The translations under genes and the position numbers were made by a program. A stretch of 13,415 bases of DNA from Cellvibrionales bacterium (GTDB taxonomy: Bacteria; Pseudomonadota; Gammaproteobacteria; Pseudomonadales; UBA7434). This document shows, piece after piece, positions 6,800-13,415 of this stretch (position 1 is the first letter of the stretch; every line of letters starts with the position of its first letter). The notes beneath the pieces are model-generated. The model searched no databases, was not told where the DNA came from, and worked only from the letters and a program-made list of their open reading frames with translations. Location: positions 1 to 13,415 of the forward strand of contig JABIQF010000202.1 in the NCBI GenBank assembly GCA_018668095.1. The letters are read 5' to 3'.

Positions 6800-6821
6800 G
6801 CCCAAGAGTGAAGAGAACATT

Positions 6822-9602
6822 ATGAAACGCATGTTAATCAATGCAACACAGCCTGAAGAACTTCGGGTTGCCATGGTCGACGGTCAAAAACTGTATGACC
6901 TTGATATCGAAAACCGCACCCGCGTCCAAAAGAAAGCCAGCATTTACAAAGGTAAAATCACCCGCGTAGAACCCAGCCTTGAAGCCGCCTTTGTCGACTT
7001 TGGTGCTGAACGTCACGGCTTCTTACCGTTAAAAGAAATCGCCCGCGAATACTTCTATCGTTCACCGCCTAACAGCCAAGGGCGAATGAAGATCAAAGAT
7101 GTCGTTAAAGAAGGCACCGAAGTTATTGTTCAAGTTGAAAAAGAAGAGCGCGGCGGAAAAGGCGCAGCGCTAAGTACATTTGTTAGCCTTGCAGGTCGTT
7201 ATATGGTTCTCATGCCAAATAACCCTAAAGCCGGCGGCATTTCTCGTCGTATCGAAGGCGAAGAACGCGACCAACTGCGTGATGCAATGGCCAATCTTGA
7301 AATCCCTAAAGGCATGGGCGTTATTGTCCGTACTGCTGGCATCGGTAAAAGCTCAGAAGAATTACAGTGGGATTTAAGCTATCTACTCACTATCTGGGAA
7401 GCCGTTCAAGCTGCTGCTGAACCTAAGCCGGCACCTTTCCTTTTATTCCAAGAGAGCAACGTGATTGTTCGCGCTATTCGCGACTATGTCCGTAACGATA
7501 TTGGCGAAGTCTTAATTGACGGTGCCGACGCTTATCAAGAAGCCTCACAGTTTGTTGAAAAAGTCATGCCGCATTATGCGAGCAAAATTAAACAGTACAA
7601 CGGTGAAATTCCATTATTCAATCGCTATCAAGTAGAAAGCCAAATTGAAACGGCTTTTCAACGTGAAGTGCACCTCCCTTCTGGTGGCTCAATCGTTATT
7701 GACCCTACCGAAGCCATGGTCGCCATCGACATTAACTCCGCACGTGCAACACGCGGCAGTGATATCGAAGAAACCGCCTTACAAACCAACTTAGAAGCGG
7801 CTGACGAAATTGCTCGTCAATTACGCCTTAGAGATATGGGTGGCTTAATCGTTATCGACTTTATCGATATGTCATCAAATCGCAACCAGCGCGCTGTAGA
7901 AAACCGCATGCGTGATGCGCTTGAAGCCGATCGAGCTCGCGTCCAGGTCGGTCGTATCTCACGCTTTGGCTTACTAGAAATGTCACGTCAGCGATTACGC
8001 CCTTCTCTAGGCGAAACGATTGCCACTGTTTGCCCACGCTGTGATGGCCAAGGCACTATTCGTGACACTAAATCACTGGCATTGGTTATTCTAAGACTGA
8101 TACAAGATGAAGCACAAAAAGATCGCAGTGCAGAAATTCGAGCAATGGTGCCCGTTGATGTCGCCACCTACTTGCTTAATGAAAAACGCTCAGCGATTCG
8201 CAAAATTGAGAAAACCAACAAGCTACGAGTATTGGTTATCCCTAATCCAGCATTGATGACACCGCATTACGAAGTGGTTCGTTTACGTGATGACGACACC
8301 GATGCCGGTGAAGTCGTTAGTTACGATATTGCCCATGATGCAGAAGTCGAAGAATCGATTCTTGATGTTAGAGAAATTGCGATAGAGCAACCGGTTGCGG
8401 CCGTTCAGCCATCAAAGCTGACCCAGCAAGCACCTGATCGCCCAGCAACGGCGCCAGCTGCTAACCAAGCTACTGCAGAGAAAAAGCCTAGCTTACTTAA
8501 ACGCATCTTAACTGCATTATTTGGAAGCCCAGCTAAAGAAGCGCCTAAACCCGCACAAAAGCCTGCCCGCTCTTCAAACAGAAATAGTCGAGGCAACAAT
8601 AAACGTCGTCAAGATCAACGGGGTAATCGAGGCAACGCAAAAAATCGCAACGATAACCAAAATCGTAATAACGATGAAGGCGGAAGAAAGCCACGCGGCA
8701 ATCAACAAGAGGCGAAAGCATCTGAGCAAAACAAAGAACGTCGCAGCGCCAATGACAACAACGAAAATAATGATAGCCCTAAACCACGCTCTAATCGTCG
8801 AAGAGGCGGACGTGGTCGCGGCGGTGAAGGCAATAACAACAATACAAACAACAACAATGCTGCAGAAAAAACGCAAACTGATGCTGTAGCGCCAAGCAGT
8901 GAAGCAAAAGGCAATGATTCGACAGATGCGCCAAGAAAGCGTCCTGATAACCAACGCGCTCGTTCATCACGTGGACCAAGACGTCGTGGCGGAAGACGTA
9001 GCGAAGCAAGTAATGAAGCGAATGGTAATCAAGAAGCGGCAAACAATGATGTTAATGGCAATGTTGCCGCGGATAGTCCAGCGCCAATAACCGAAAAAGC
9101 AGTTGAGCAAACCGCTAAACCGGCAGCGAAATCATCACCAGCGCCGACTGAAAAGCCGATAGAAGTTGACACTACAGAAGCAACGACAGCCCCGAATGAA
9201 GCGCCAGCAAGCAAAACGGTTATAGCCGCTGAGCCAGCTGTTGCCGAAGTGAAAGCCGCTGCTGAAGTAAAAGCGACGCCTGAAGTAAAAGCCGCACCTG
9301 TTTCTGAAACAACTAGTGCTGAACCAATAAAAGCAGCGCCATTAGAAGCTGCACCAGTGGTCGCAGCAACTGAAGAGAAAGTAAGCACTGCAAGTGCTGC
9401 CCCAGCAGAAGCGGCCGAAAAACCCGATCAACGTGCTGGAAATGATCCTCGTGTTAAGAAAGCAAAGAAAGCTGAGCATAAGATTGCCACTAGCACACTT
9501 GAGATTAACGTTAGCAAACCATTAGTGGCTGACGCTGCTGATTTGCCCGTTAAAGATGTAAATCGTGCATCGAATGATCCAAGAGCGAAAAGAACATCTT
9601 AA
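6822..9602 (+). CDS. rne: Ribonuclease E, degradosome scaffold
   Basis: A 926-residue endoribonuclease that starts 23S-independent mRNA decay and matures stable RNAs at the inner membrane. The catalytic half (1-510) has the S1 domain (about 35-120), the DNase I-like site D303 and N305 (AIDIN) and D346 (VIDFIDM), and the zinc-link C404PRC407, all at E. coli numbering. An amphipathic membrane-anchor helix is likely at about 555-570 (KKPSLLKRILTALFG). The C-terminal half is disordered: Arg/Asn-rich RNA-binding segments (about 583-735, with an Asn run near 671-679), an Ala/Pro/Glu-rich linker with EVKA repeats, and two RAxNDPR motifs (871-877 and 915-921). I recall NDPR-type motifs linked to PNPase binding in Pseudomonas; that role is inferred here. 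No clear RhlB or enolase site was recognised. Confidence 0.97.
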   Translation: MKRMLINATQPEELRVAMVDGQKLYDLDIENRTRVQKKASIYKGKITRVEPSLEAAFVDFGAERHGFLPLKEIAREYFYRSPPNSQGRMKIKDVVKEGTEVIVQVEKEERGGKGAALSTFVSLAGRYMVLMPNNPKAGGISRRIEGEERDQLRDAMANLEIPKGMGVIVRTAGIGKSSEELQWDLSYLLTIWEAVQAAAEPKPAPFLLFQESNVIVRAIRDYVRNDIGEVLIDGADAYQEASQFVEKVMPHYASKIKQYNGEIPLFNRYQVESQIETAFQREVHLPSGGSIVIDPTEAMVAIDINSARATRGSDIEETALQTNLEAADEIARQLRLRDMGGLIVIDFIDMSSNRNQRAVENRMRDALEADRARVQVGRISRFGLLEMSRQRLRPSLGETIATVCPRCDGQGTIRDTKSLALVILRLIQDEAQKDRSAEIRAMVPVDVATYLLNEKRSAIRKIEKTNKLRVLVIPNPALMTPHYEVVRLRDDDTDAGEVVSYDIAHDAEVEESILDVREIAIEQPVAAVQPSKLTQQAPDRPATAPAANQATAEKKPSLLKRILTALFGSPAKEAPKPAQKPARSSNRNSRGNNKRRQDQRGNRGNAKNRNDNQNRNNDEGGRKPRGNQQEAKASEQNKERRSANDNNENNDSPKPRSNRRRGGRGRGGEGNNNNTNNNNAAEKTQTDAVAPSSEAKGNDSTDAPRKRPDNQRARSSRGPRRRGGRRSEASNEANGNQEAANNDVNGNVAADSPAPITEKAVEQTAKPAAKSSPAPTEKPIEVDTTEATTAPNEAPASKTVIAAEPAVAEVKAAAEVKATPEVKAAPVSETTSAEPIKAAPLEAAPVVAATEEKVSTASAAPAEAAEKPDQRAGNDPRVKKAKKAEHKIATSTLEINVSKPLVADAADLPVKDVNRASNDPRAKRTS

Positions 9603-9615
9603 TAGCGGCAGTTTA

Positions 9616-9672
9616 AGGCGAAAAAGGCCTTGCCAGATAAAAATGGCAAGGTATACTTGCGCCTGATTTTTT
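9616..9672 (+). terminator. Nested-stem terminator of rne, ending at the tRNA
   Basis: CCTTGCCA (9628-9635) pairs perfectly with TGGCAAGG (9644-9651), and an outer AGGCG (9616-9620) can pair with CGCCT (9660-9664). Two bases later come six T (9667-9672), immediately before the tRNA. This is a plausible two-tier intrinsic terminator for rne. It is atypical because the T-run follows the outer stem only, so it may instead be partial or act as a processing structure. Confidence 0.5.
9630..9657 (+). promoter_or_regulatory. Promoter of tRNA-Ser
   Basis: TTGCCA (9630-9635) and TATACT (9652-9657), each five of six to consensus, are spaced by 16 bp and followed by the GC-rich discriminator TGCGCC, typical of stable-RNA promoters under stringent control. 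The start would fall near 9664, a few bases before the tRNA. The -35 and spacer coincide with the 8-bp hairpin at the end of rne. Confidence 0.65.
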
Positions 9673-9762
9673 GGAGAGGTGGCTGAGTGGTCGAAAGCAC
9701 TGGTCTTGAAAACCAGCGACGGTTTATCCCGTCCCAGGGTTCAAATCCCTGCCTCTCCGCCA
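9673..9762 (+). tRNA. tRNA-Ser (anticodon TGA)
   Basis: A complete class II tRNA of 90 nt including encoded CCA. The acceptor stem is GGAGAGG (9673-9679) with CCTCTCC (9752-9758), discriminator G9759 and CCA 9760-9762. The anticodon stem CTGGT/ACCAG (9700-9704, 9712-9716) holds loop CTTGAAA with anticodon TGA at 9707-9709, reading UCA and other UCN codons. The long variable arm (GACGG/CCGTC) is as expected for serine. The T arm is CAGGG TTCAAAT CCCTG. No integrase or att repeat is visible nearby. Confidence 0.97.
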
Positions 9763-9768
9763 TTTAAT

Positions 9769-9796
9769 AAAAAACCCGACGCATGTCGGGTTTTTT
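9769..9796. terminator. Bidirectional terminator between tRNA-Ser and the hydrolase
   Basis: CCCGAC (9775-9780) and GTCGGG (9785-9790) form a stem around GCAT, flanked by six A and six T, so a 12-bp hairpin with a U-tail forms on either strand. It ends the tRNA transcript rightward and probably the leftward alpha/beta hydrolase transcript, whose stop lies 40 bp away. Confidence 0.9.
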
Positions 9797-9836
9797 ATGG
9801 GCCATACTTTTTCGCTTTCGGCGTAACCCCTAAAAC

Positions 9837-10745
9837 TCAATTCATAAAACCAAATTTAATTAAGAACGTCTCTAATTGCGATAAGGTCGCTAAATAGGCT
9901 TTACCGTCATCTCGACCCCTATTAAAGAAACCATGCTCAGCACCCGCATACCGATGTAATTCACAATAGCCCTTCAAAGAAATCACCTTATCGCAATAAG
10001 CCACTGCCGAGCTAAACGGCACTATATTATCGGCATCACCATGAACGATAAAAGTGGGGACCGATTCGTCGATTAATGATTGATAAGGCGATAAAGACTT
10101 ACCAGTTCGTGGATACTTTCCAGCAAGCGCAGGGTTAAATAAAGCGATGGCATTGGGCTTGCTACTAAACGTCGACTGCTTATCCAATTCATCTACTGTC
10201 GCTGTTGCTGCCGCAAGATAGCCACCCGATGAACCACCCGCTGCTACAATATTATTGGGATCGAGGTTCAACTCGGAGGCATGCTCTCGCAACCATCGAA
10301 TAGCTGATTGCGCATCGGCAACCGCTTCTACTGCACCTGTATTGTGGCGAAGCAACACGCGATAATCGGCCACAATAGCCAGCATCCCTTGCTCACTTAA
10401 CGCAGTAGCTTGAGAAAAAAACTGCATCACTGAGCCACTTCTTAAGCCACCACCGAAGAAAAAGATAATCGCAGGCTTCGGCTGCTCCGATACCGTTTGC
10501 GTGCCGAACACATGCAACCTAAGGCTAATATCGTCAATAACTTTATAGGTATAACTCTTACTTCCCGATAAAAATTCAGGATTGGGTTGCACTACTTTTT
10601 TAGCCGGTGCAGCTTTTGCAGCAACAGTCTTTAAAGGTGTAGCTTTTTCTGCCGCCATGGCGTGCAACGAAATAAAACTAAAGGCACTAAAAAGCCCTAG
10701 TAAAATAGATAAGGTTATTTTGGGAAAAGTCGTTTTCAATCGCAT
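9837..10745 (-). CDS. Exported alpha/beta hydrolase (esterase/lipase-like)
   Basis: A 302-residue alpha/beta hydrolase with an N-terminal signal peptide (positive MRLK, hydrophobic core, likely cleavage near residue 31 after AMA). An Ala/Lys/Pro-rich linker (about 34-55) precedes the catalytic domain. The oxyanion motif is FFFGGG (about 95-100), the nucleophile S173 is in GGSSGG, and the remaining triad is D239 in HGDADNIVPF and H271 in AGAEHGF. The fold resembles secreted carboxylesterases and acetyl-esterases; substrate unknown. I place the start at the ATG at 10745 because AGGA lies 6-7 nt upstream; an in-frame ATG at 10763 lacks this and would shift the signal peptide. It ends before a bidirectional terminator. 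It is about 120 bp downstream of the DUF1501 gene on the same strand, so it may share the transcript. Confidence 0.85.
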   Translation of the reverse strand: MRLKTTFPKITLSILLGLFSAFSFISLHAMAAEKATPLKTVAAKAAPAKKVVQPNPEFLSGSKSYTYKVIDDISLRLHVFGTQTVSEQPKPAIIFFFGGGLRSGSVMQFFSQATALSEQGMLAIVADYRVLLRHNTGAVEAVADAQSAIRWLREHASELNLDPNNIVAAGGSSGGYLAAATATVDELDKQSTFSSKPNAIALFNPALAGKYPRTGKSLSPYQSLIDESVPTFIVHGDADNIVPFSSAVAYCDKVISLKGYCELHRYAGAEHGFFNRGRDDGKAYLATLSQLETFLIKFGFMN

Positions 10746-10806
10746 TTTAAATCCTAATTGCATTTAATGATTCATAGAGCATGCAGCGCAGCTTAGCTAC
10801 ACCGTT

Positions 10807-10876
10807 GTAAGTACATGGTTTTAAGTACATGGTTTTAACTACATAACTGTAACTAGATAATTGTAACTACGTCGTC
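10807..10876. repeat. Five 14-bp tandem repeats starting at the DUF1501 stop codon
   Basis: Five contiguous 14-bp units lie at 10807-10820, 10821-10834, 10835-10848, 10849-10862 and 10863-10876 (first unit GTAAGTACATGGTT). Units 1 and 2 differ at one base and divergence increases toward the gene. The unit at 10863-10876 includes the last codons and the TAG stop of the DUF1501 gene. Read on the gene strand, each unit ends in TTAA or TTAC. No spacers and no hairpin are seen. Confidence 0.75.
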
Positions 10877-12003
10877 TTAACCAGATTGACATTGATCGCT
10901 GCAAGCGGCGGAAAAACAGTATCGAGCTGCTTATGACTTAACTGCCAATGCTGCTTTAAAACAGTGCTAATCCACTGTCGATTATCAGAGGTTGGCGCAA
11001 GATCACGCCCCTCAAAAAGCTGATTTTTATTTAGGCCTGGCCACTCACCATAAACATGACCACCACTCACTGCACCACCCGCTAAAAACATGGCACTCGC
11101 CGTTCCATGATCAGTGCCACCGGTGCCGTTTTCGGCCACCGTGCGGCCAAACTCCGTAGCAACAATAACAACCGTATTGTCCCATTGATCACCGAGACCT
11201 TTACGTAAACTGGCGAGGCCTTGATCGAGTTCAGAAAACTTTTTACTCAAGCGACTCACCTGCCGTTGGTGGGTATCCCAACCATCAAGCTCTAACATAC
11301 TGCAATCTGGACCGTTGGGCGCCGCCATTAACTTGCCACACGATAACGCTAAGTTAGCAAATTGATGATGCTGCTTAACGGGTGCCATACCAGCTAATTG
11401 CGCTTGAGTTTCAAGACCCCTATTAAGGCTTGTAAGCAACTGTTCATCATTGGCATACAAACCTTGCAAGCGATCGTAAAGATCTTCTGTAGACTCAGTA
11501 AAGCTGTCAGGATACCAAGTTTGCGACGCGTGCTTACCTCGCAAGCTAATCGGTAAACTGTGCGCCACGGCTAACGATTGTCCTTGGTAAGCATCAACCG
11601 CTCGATTAAGCCAGCCACTCTCGGTATCTGCTTGGCTATAACCCGACTCTAAAACATCTTGTGCTCGAAAATGCGAACGCGTATTAGCACCTGAACTGGT
11701 CGCCACCACGGCAATTAATTCTTGACGTTGATAGAGTTCGGCAAAGGTAGATAGTGAAGGATGTAAAGCAAAGCCACGCTCTAAAGGAAAGGCCTCGTCT
11801 TTGATGGCTTTCACTAAGCTTTTGCGATGCAGCATCAGTGCAGGATCGGCAGCAGGTAAAACCGCATGCAATGAATCCATTGCACCGCGCAACATAACCC
11901 ATACTAATTTCGGTCGACGCTTCGATGTTAAGGCCATAACTGATGGCGTATGCCAGCAGACCAAACTACTGCCTACCGCACCTAAAAACTGTCTTCGTTT
12001 CAT
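10867..12003 (-). CDS. DUF1501 family protein with Tat signal
   Basis: A 378-residue protein of the DUF1501 family, which belongs to the alkaline-phosphatase/sulfatase-like fold. The N-terminus MKRRQFLGAVGSSLVCW is a twin-arginine signal, so export is likely. Family landmarks are WVMLRGAMDSLHAVLPAADP (about 35-54), ELDGWDTHQRQ, VIVATEFGRT and GGTDHGTASAMFLAGGAV followed by GGHVYGEWP. No enzymatic reaction is established for the family. The ATG at 12003 follows AGAGGG by 6 nt, a good ribosome binding site. It lies downstream of the DUF1800 gene on the same strand, a pairing common in bacterial genomes, with a 142-bp gap mostly occupied by 19-bp repeats. Its own 3' end starts a 14-bp array. Confidence 0.9.
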   Translation of the reverse strand: MKRRQFLGAVGSSLVCWHTPSVMALTSKRRPKLVWVMLRGAMDSLHAVLPAADPALMLHRKSLVKAIKDEAFPLERGFALHPSLSTFAELYQRQELIAVVATSSGANTRSHFRAQDVLESGYSQADTESGWLNRAVDAYQGQSLAVAHSLPISLRGKHASQTWYPDSFTESTEDLYDRLQGLYANDEQLLTSLNRGLETQAQLAGMAPVKQHHQFANLALSCGKLMAAPNGPDCSMLELDGWDTHQRQVSRLSKKFSELDQGLASLRKGLGDQWDNTVVIVATEFGRTVAENGTGGTDHGTASAMFLAGGAVSGGHVYGEWPGLNKNQLFEGRDLAPTSDNRQWISTVLKQHWQLSHKQLDTVFPPLAAINVNLVKTT

Positions 12004-12030
12004 TAGATACCCTCTAATTTTATTGACACT

Positions 12031-12163
12031 ATTTTCGGCACTGAAACTTTTTATCTGCGTTGAAACTCTTTATCTACGTTGAAGCACTTTATCTGCGTTG
12101 AAACTCTTTATCTGCGTTGAAGCACTTTATCTACGTTGAAACTCCTTATCTACGTTGAAACTC
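12031..12163. repeat. 19-bp tandem repeat array derived from the DUF1800 3' end
   Basis: Six contiguous 19-bp units run from 12050 to 12163 (12050, 12069, 12088, 12107, 12126 and 12145 are the unit starts), with a degenerate seventh at 12031-12049 (about 13 of 19 matching). On the gene strand the unit is GAGTTTCAACGTAGATAAA. The unit at 12145-12163 encodes the last residues EFQRR and the TAA stop of the DUF1800 protein; the others are downstream copies. Units alternate between AACTC and AGCAC endings, suggesting a 38-bp dimer was duplicated. There are no spacers, so this is not CRISPR. Confidence 0.92.
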
Positions 12164-13415
12164 TGGACTCATCAACAACAATGTCCGCGCTTGTCGAGCG
12201 CTTTCTGCGCGCTGAATAGTCAGTAGCGTAGATTCTGAAGCTGTGTCGCCAAACAATTGCTGGCTTAATGCCAATACCGTATCGTTCAATTTTGGCGTGA
12301 CTGAATTGAGTTTATTTAACCAATCGATACGTTTAATTAAAGCATCTGAGCCTGTCCAAGCCTCGGCATAGGTAGAGTAACCAGCGGGAGATCCTGACTT
12401 AAATGGCGCCTGCCCCATTTCGGTTAAGTGATTAATAATGCCCTGAAAAAAATACCGTGGCGCATCGGGTTTTGCATCAATCGCACGCAGTGAAGACACC
12501 ATAAATTCACGTGGGGTTTTAAATTTTTGGCGCTCTGTTTGCCAGCTATCATCATGCTCAACTAAAGTAATAATAACCGCCCGCAAATCACCGTTCGTTG
12601 TCTTCCATTTTTTTGCCATGCTATTCACCAGCGCATCACTGGGATTATCACTGATAAAATACTGCGCTAATTTGCGCGAAACAAACAGGGCTGTCGACGG
12701 ATGTCGAGCAAGGTCTCTTAGTATTCTCTCGCCCTGCTGCGTCGCTCTCCTTTCATTATATTTTTTACCAAACATGCGTCTTTGGCCCGGCTCATGAAAA
12801 TCTTTTCTATACACAAAGCCTTTTTGTTGAGCCTCTTTGGGAGAGCTTACGCTCCAGCCGCTTATCGCTTTGGCCAAGGTCTGAATATCACCGATTCTAT
12901 AGCCGCCATCAATGCCCAGCGTATGTAATTCTAAAATTTCGCGGGCTAAATTTTCATTTAAGCCTCGTTTTTTTCTCTTTAATCCTACTTTAGAATTAGG
13001 TCCCATTGAACGGGTATTATCTAAATAAATAAGCATGGCAGGATGCTTAATGACAGCAACAAGCATATCTTCAAAGCGACCAAAAAGATGAGGTGCAATA
13101 GCCTCACGCTCGAGCAGAGGTGCCAATACGTTTAATTGCACCGTACTCATAGAAACACTGAAGTGATTAGAGAAAAAATCGAGCAAGCGCATACTAAAAG
13201 AATCGGCAGTGTTGACTGATTGCCACATATTTTCGGTGAGCAATTGTTTTTTCGTCTGACGCATTAACTTCGAATAGTTTGTCATGCTCCCCGCAGCCTT
13301 CGATTTCTTATTTGAAAACATGGAATGAGTCGATATTGCATTCGCTGACTGCTTTTGATCGCCGGCTTGCATATTGTTCTGCAGCTTATTGCGCTTTGCT
13401 CGATTAGCACGAAGC
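12146..13415 (-). CDS. DUF1800 family protein, 5' end beyond the window
   Basis: The reading frame is open to the right edge of the window. Fourteen codons lie upstream of the first in-window ATG (13372), so the true N-terminus is outside and about 422 residues are seen, against roughly 450-550 for the family. Family landmarks include FFSNHFSVS, KHPAMLIYLDNTRS, NENLAREILELHTLG, LAKAISGW, HPSTALFVSRKLAQYF and the C-terminal LLMSPEFQRR. DUF1800 proteins are often encoded beside DUF1501 proteins; no reaction is established. The final five codons and stop are the founder unit of the 19-bp repeat array. A polybasic run KRKKRG (about 132-137 from the in-window ATG) precedes the NENLAREILEL motif. 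Confidence 0.9.
   Translation of the reverse strand, partial: LRANRAKRNKLQNNMQAGDQKQSANAISTHSMFSNKKSKAAGSMTNYSKLMRQTKKQLLTENMWQSVNTADSFSMRLLDFFSNHFSVSMSTVQLNVLAPLLEREAIAPHLFGRFEDMLVAVIKHPAMLIYLDNTRSMGPNSKVGLKRKKRGLNENLAREILELHTLGIDGGYRIGDIQTLAKAISGWSVSSPKEAQQKGFVYRKDFHEPGQRRMFGKKYNERRATQQGERILRDLARHPSTALFVSRKLAQYFISDNPSDALVNSMAKKWKTTNGDLRAVIITLVEHDDSWQTERQKFKTPREFMVSSLRAIDAKPDAPRYFFQGIINHLTEMGQAPFKSGSPAGYSTYAEAWTGSDALIKRIDWLNKLNSVTPKLNDTVLALSQQLFGDTASESTLLTIQRAESARQARTLLLMSPEFQRR

Larger units (their letters stand above)
5640..6821 (+). ncRNA. Very long, highly structured candidate rne leader RNA
   Basis: The 1.46-kb gap between rluC and rne has no credible gene but is dense in local inverted repeats on the rne strand. 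By eye I find more than twenty helices of 5-11 bp, nearly end to end, from 5665 to 6799 (listed in the block entries). There is no convincing intrinsic terminator before rne, so the simplest reading is a cis leader of rne. E. coli RNase E controls its own mRNA through a structured leader of about 360 nt, and a similar feedback role is inferred here. I do not see tmRNA, RNase P RNA or 6S signatures. A separate processed noncoding RNA remains possible. Transcription start, boundaries and function are not shown by sequence. Confidence 0.65.

Noticed and set aside
5640..6821. tmRNA, RNase P RNA or another known large RNA in the rluC-rne gap
   Set aside because: No tRNA-like ends with CCA, no GAGGAAAGTCC-type RNase P core and no recognised signature were found.
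8521..9388. Several overlapping open frames on both strands in the second half of rne
   Set aside because: They are shadows of the low-complexity C-terminal coding sequence and show no independent motifs.
9679..9897. 72-codon open frame on the + strand over tRNA-Ser
   Set aside because: It reads through a clear tRNA and a terminator.
12031..12163. CRISPR-like repeat array
   Set aside because: The 19-bp units are contiguous with no spacers, and one unit is the coding end of the adjacent gene.

Overview
The window looks like a chromosomal segment of a gammaproteobacterium, probably a marine relative of the Pseudomonas/Cellvibrio group. The evidence is a moderate GC content, an RNase E whose catalytic residues fall at the same numbers as in E. 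coli (D303, N305, D346, C404, C407), and the divergent arrangement rne | rluC - HAD phosphatase - S49 peptidase, which I recall from Pseudomonas genomes. No species can be named from the sequence alone. I see no phage, insertion sequence, CRISPR array or defence gene.

Layout, left to right. Positions 1-526 have no gene but hold three 18-bp tandem repeats, a rho-independent terminator (294-321) and two inverted repeats. Positions 527-2609 encode a CpxR/CpxA-like response regulator and sensor kinase with overlapping ends. The kinase meets, tail to tail and with overlapping stop codons, a leftward operon running from 5357 to 2606: rluC (23S rRNA pseudouridine synthase), a Gph-like HAD phosphatase and a membrane S49 peptidase. 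Positions 5358-6821 are a 1.46-kb gap between rluC and the divergent rne (6822-9602). A tRNA-Ser(UGA) follows rne, flanked by a terminator/promoter overlap upstream and a bidirectional terminator downstream. The right end is leftward: a secreted alpha/beta hydrolase (10745-9837), a Tat-signal DUF1501 protein (12003-10867) and a DUF1800 protein that runs off the right edge.

The most unusual element is the rne upstream region. From about 5665 to 6800 it is packed with more than twenty consecutive perfect or near-perfect hairpins. It has no credible ORF and no convincing terminator before the rne start. E. coli RNase E autoregulates through a structured leader of roughly 360 nt; this candidate leader would be about three times longer and may be an undescribed rne-linked structured RNA.

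A second pattern is short tandem repeats placed at gene ends. The last codons plus stop of the DUF1800 gene are copied as a 19-bp array, and a 14-bp array begins at the DUF1501 stop codon. A third, 18-bp array lies at 163-216.

How the genes work together: rne, rluC and tRNA-Ser belong to RNA processing and translation; the CpxRA-like pair and the S49 peptidase belong to the envelope; DUF1800 and DUF1501 are a commonly co-located exported pair of unknown function.
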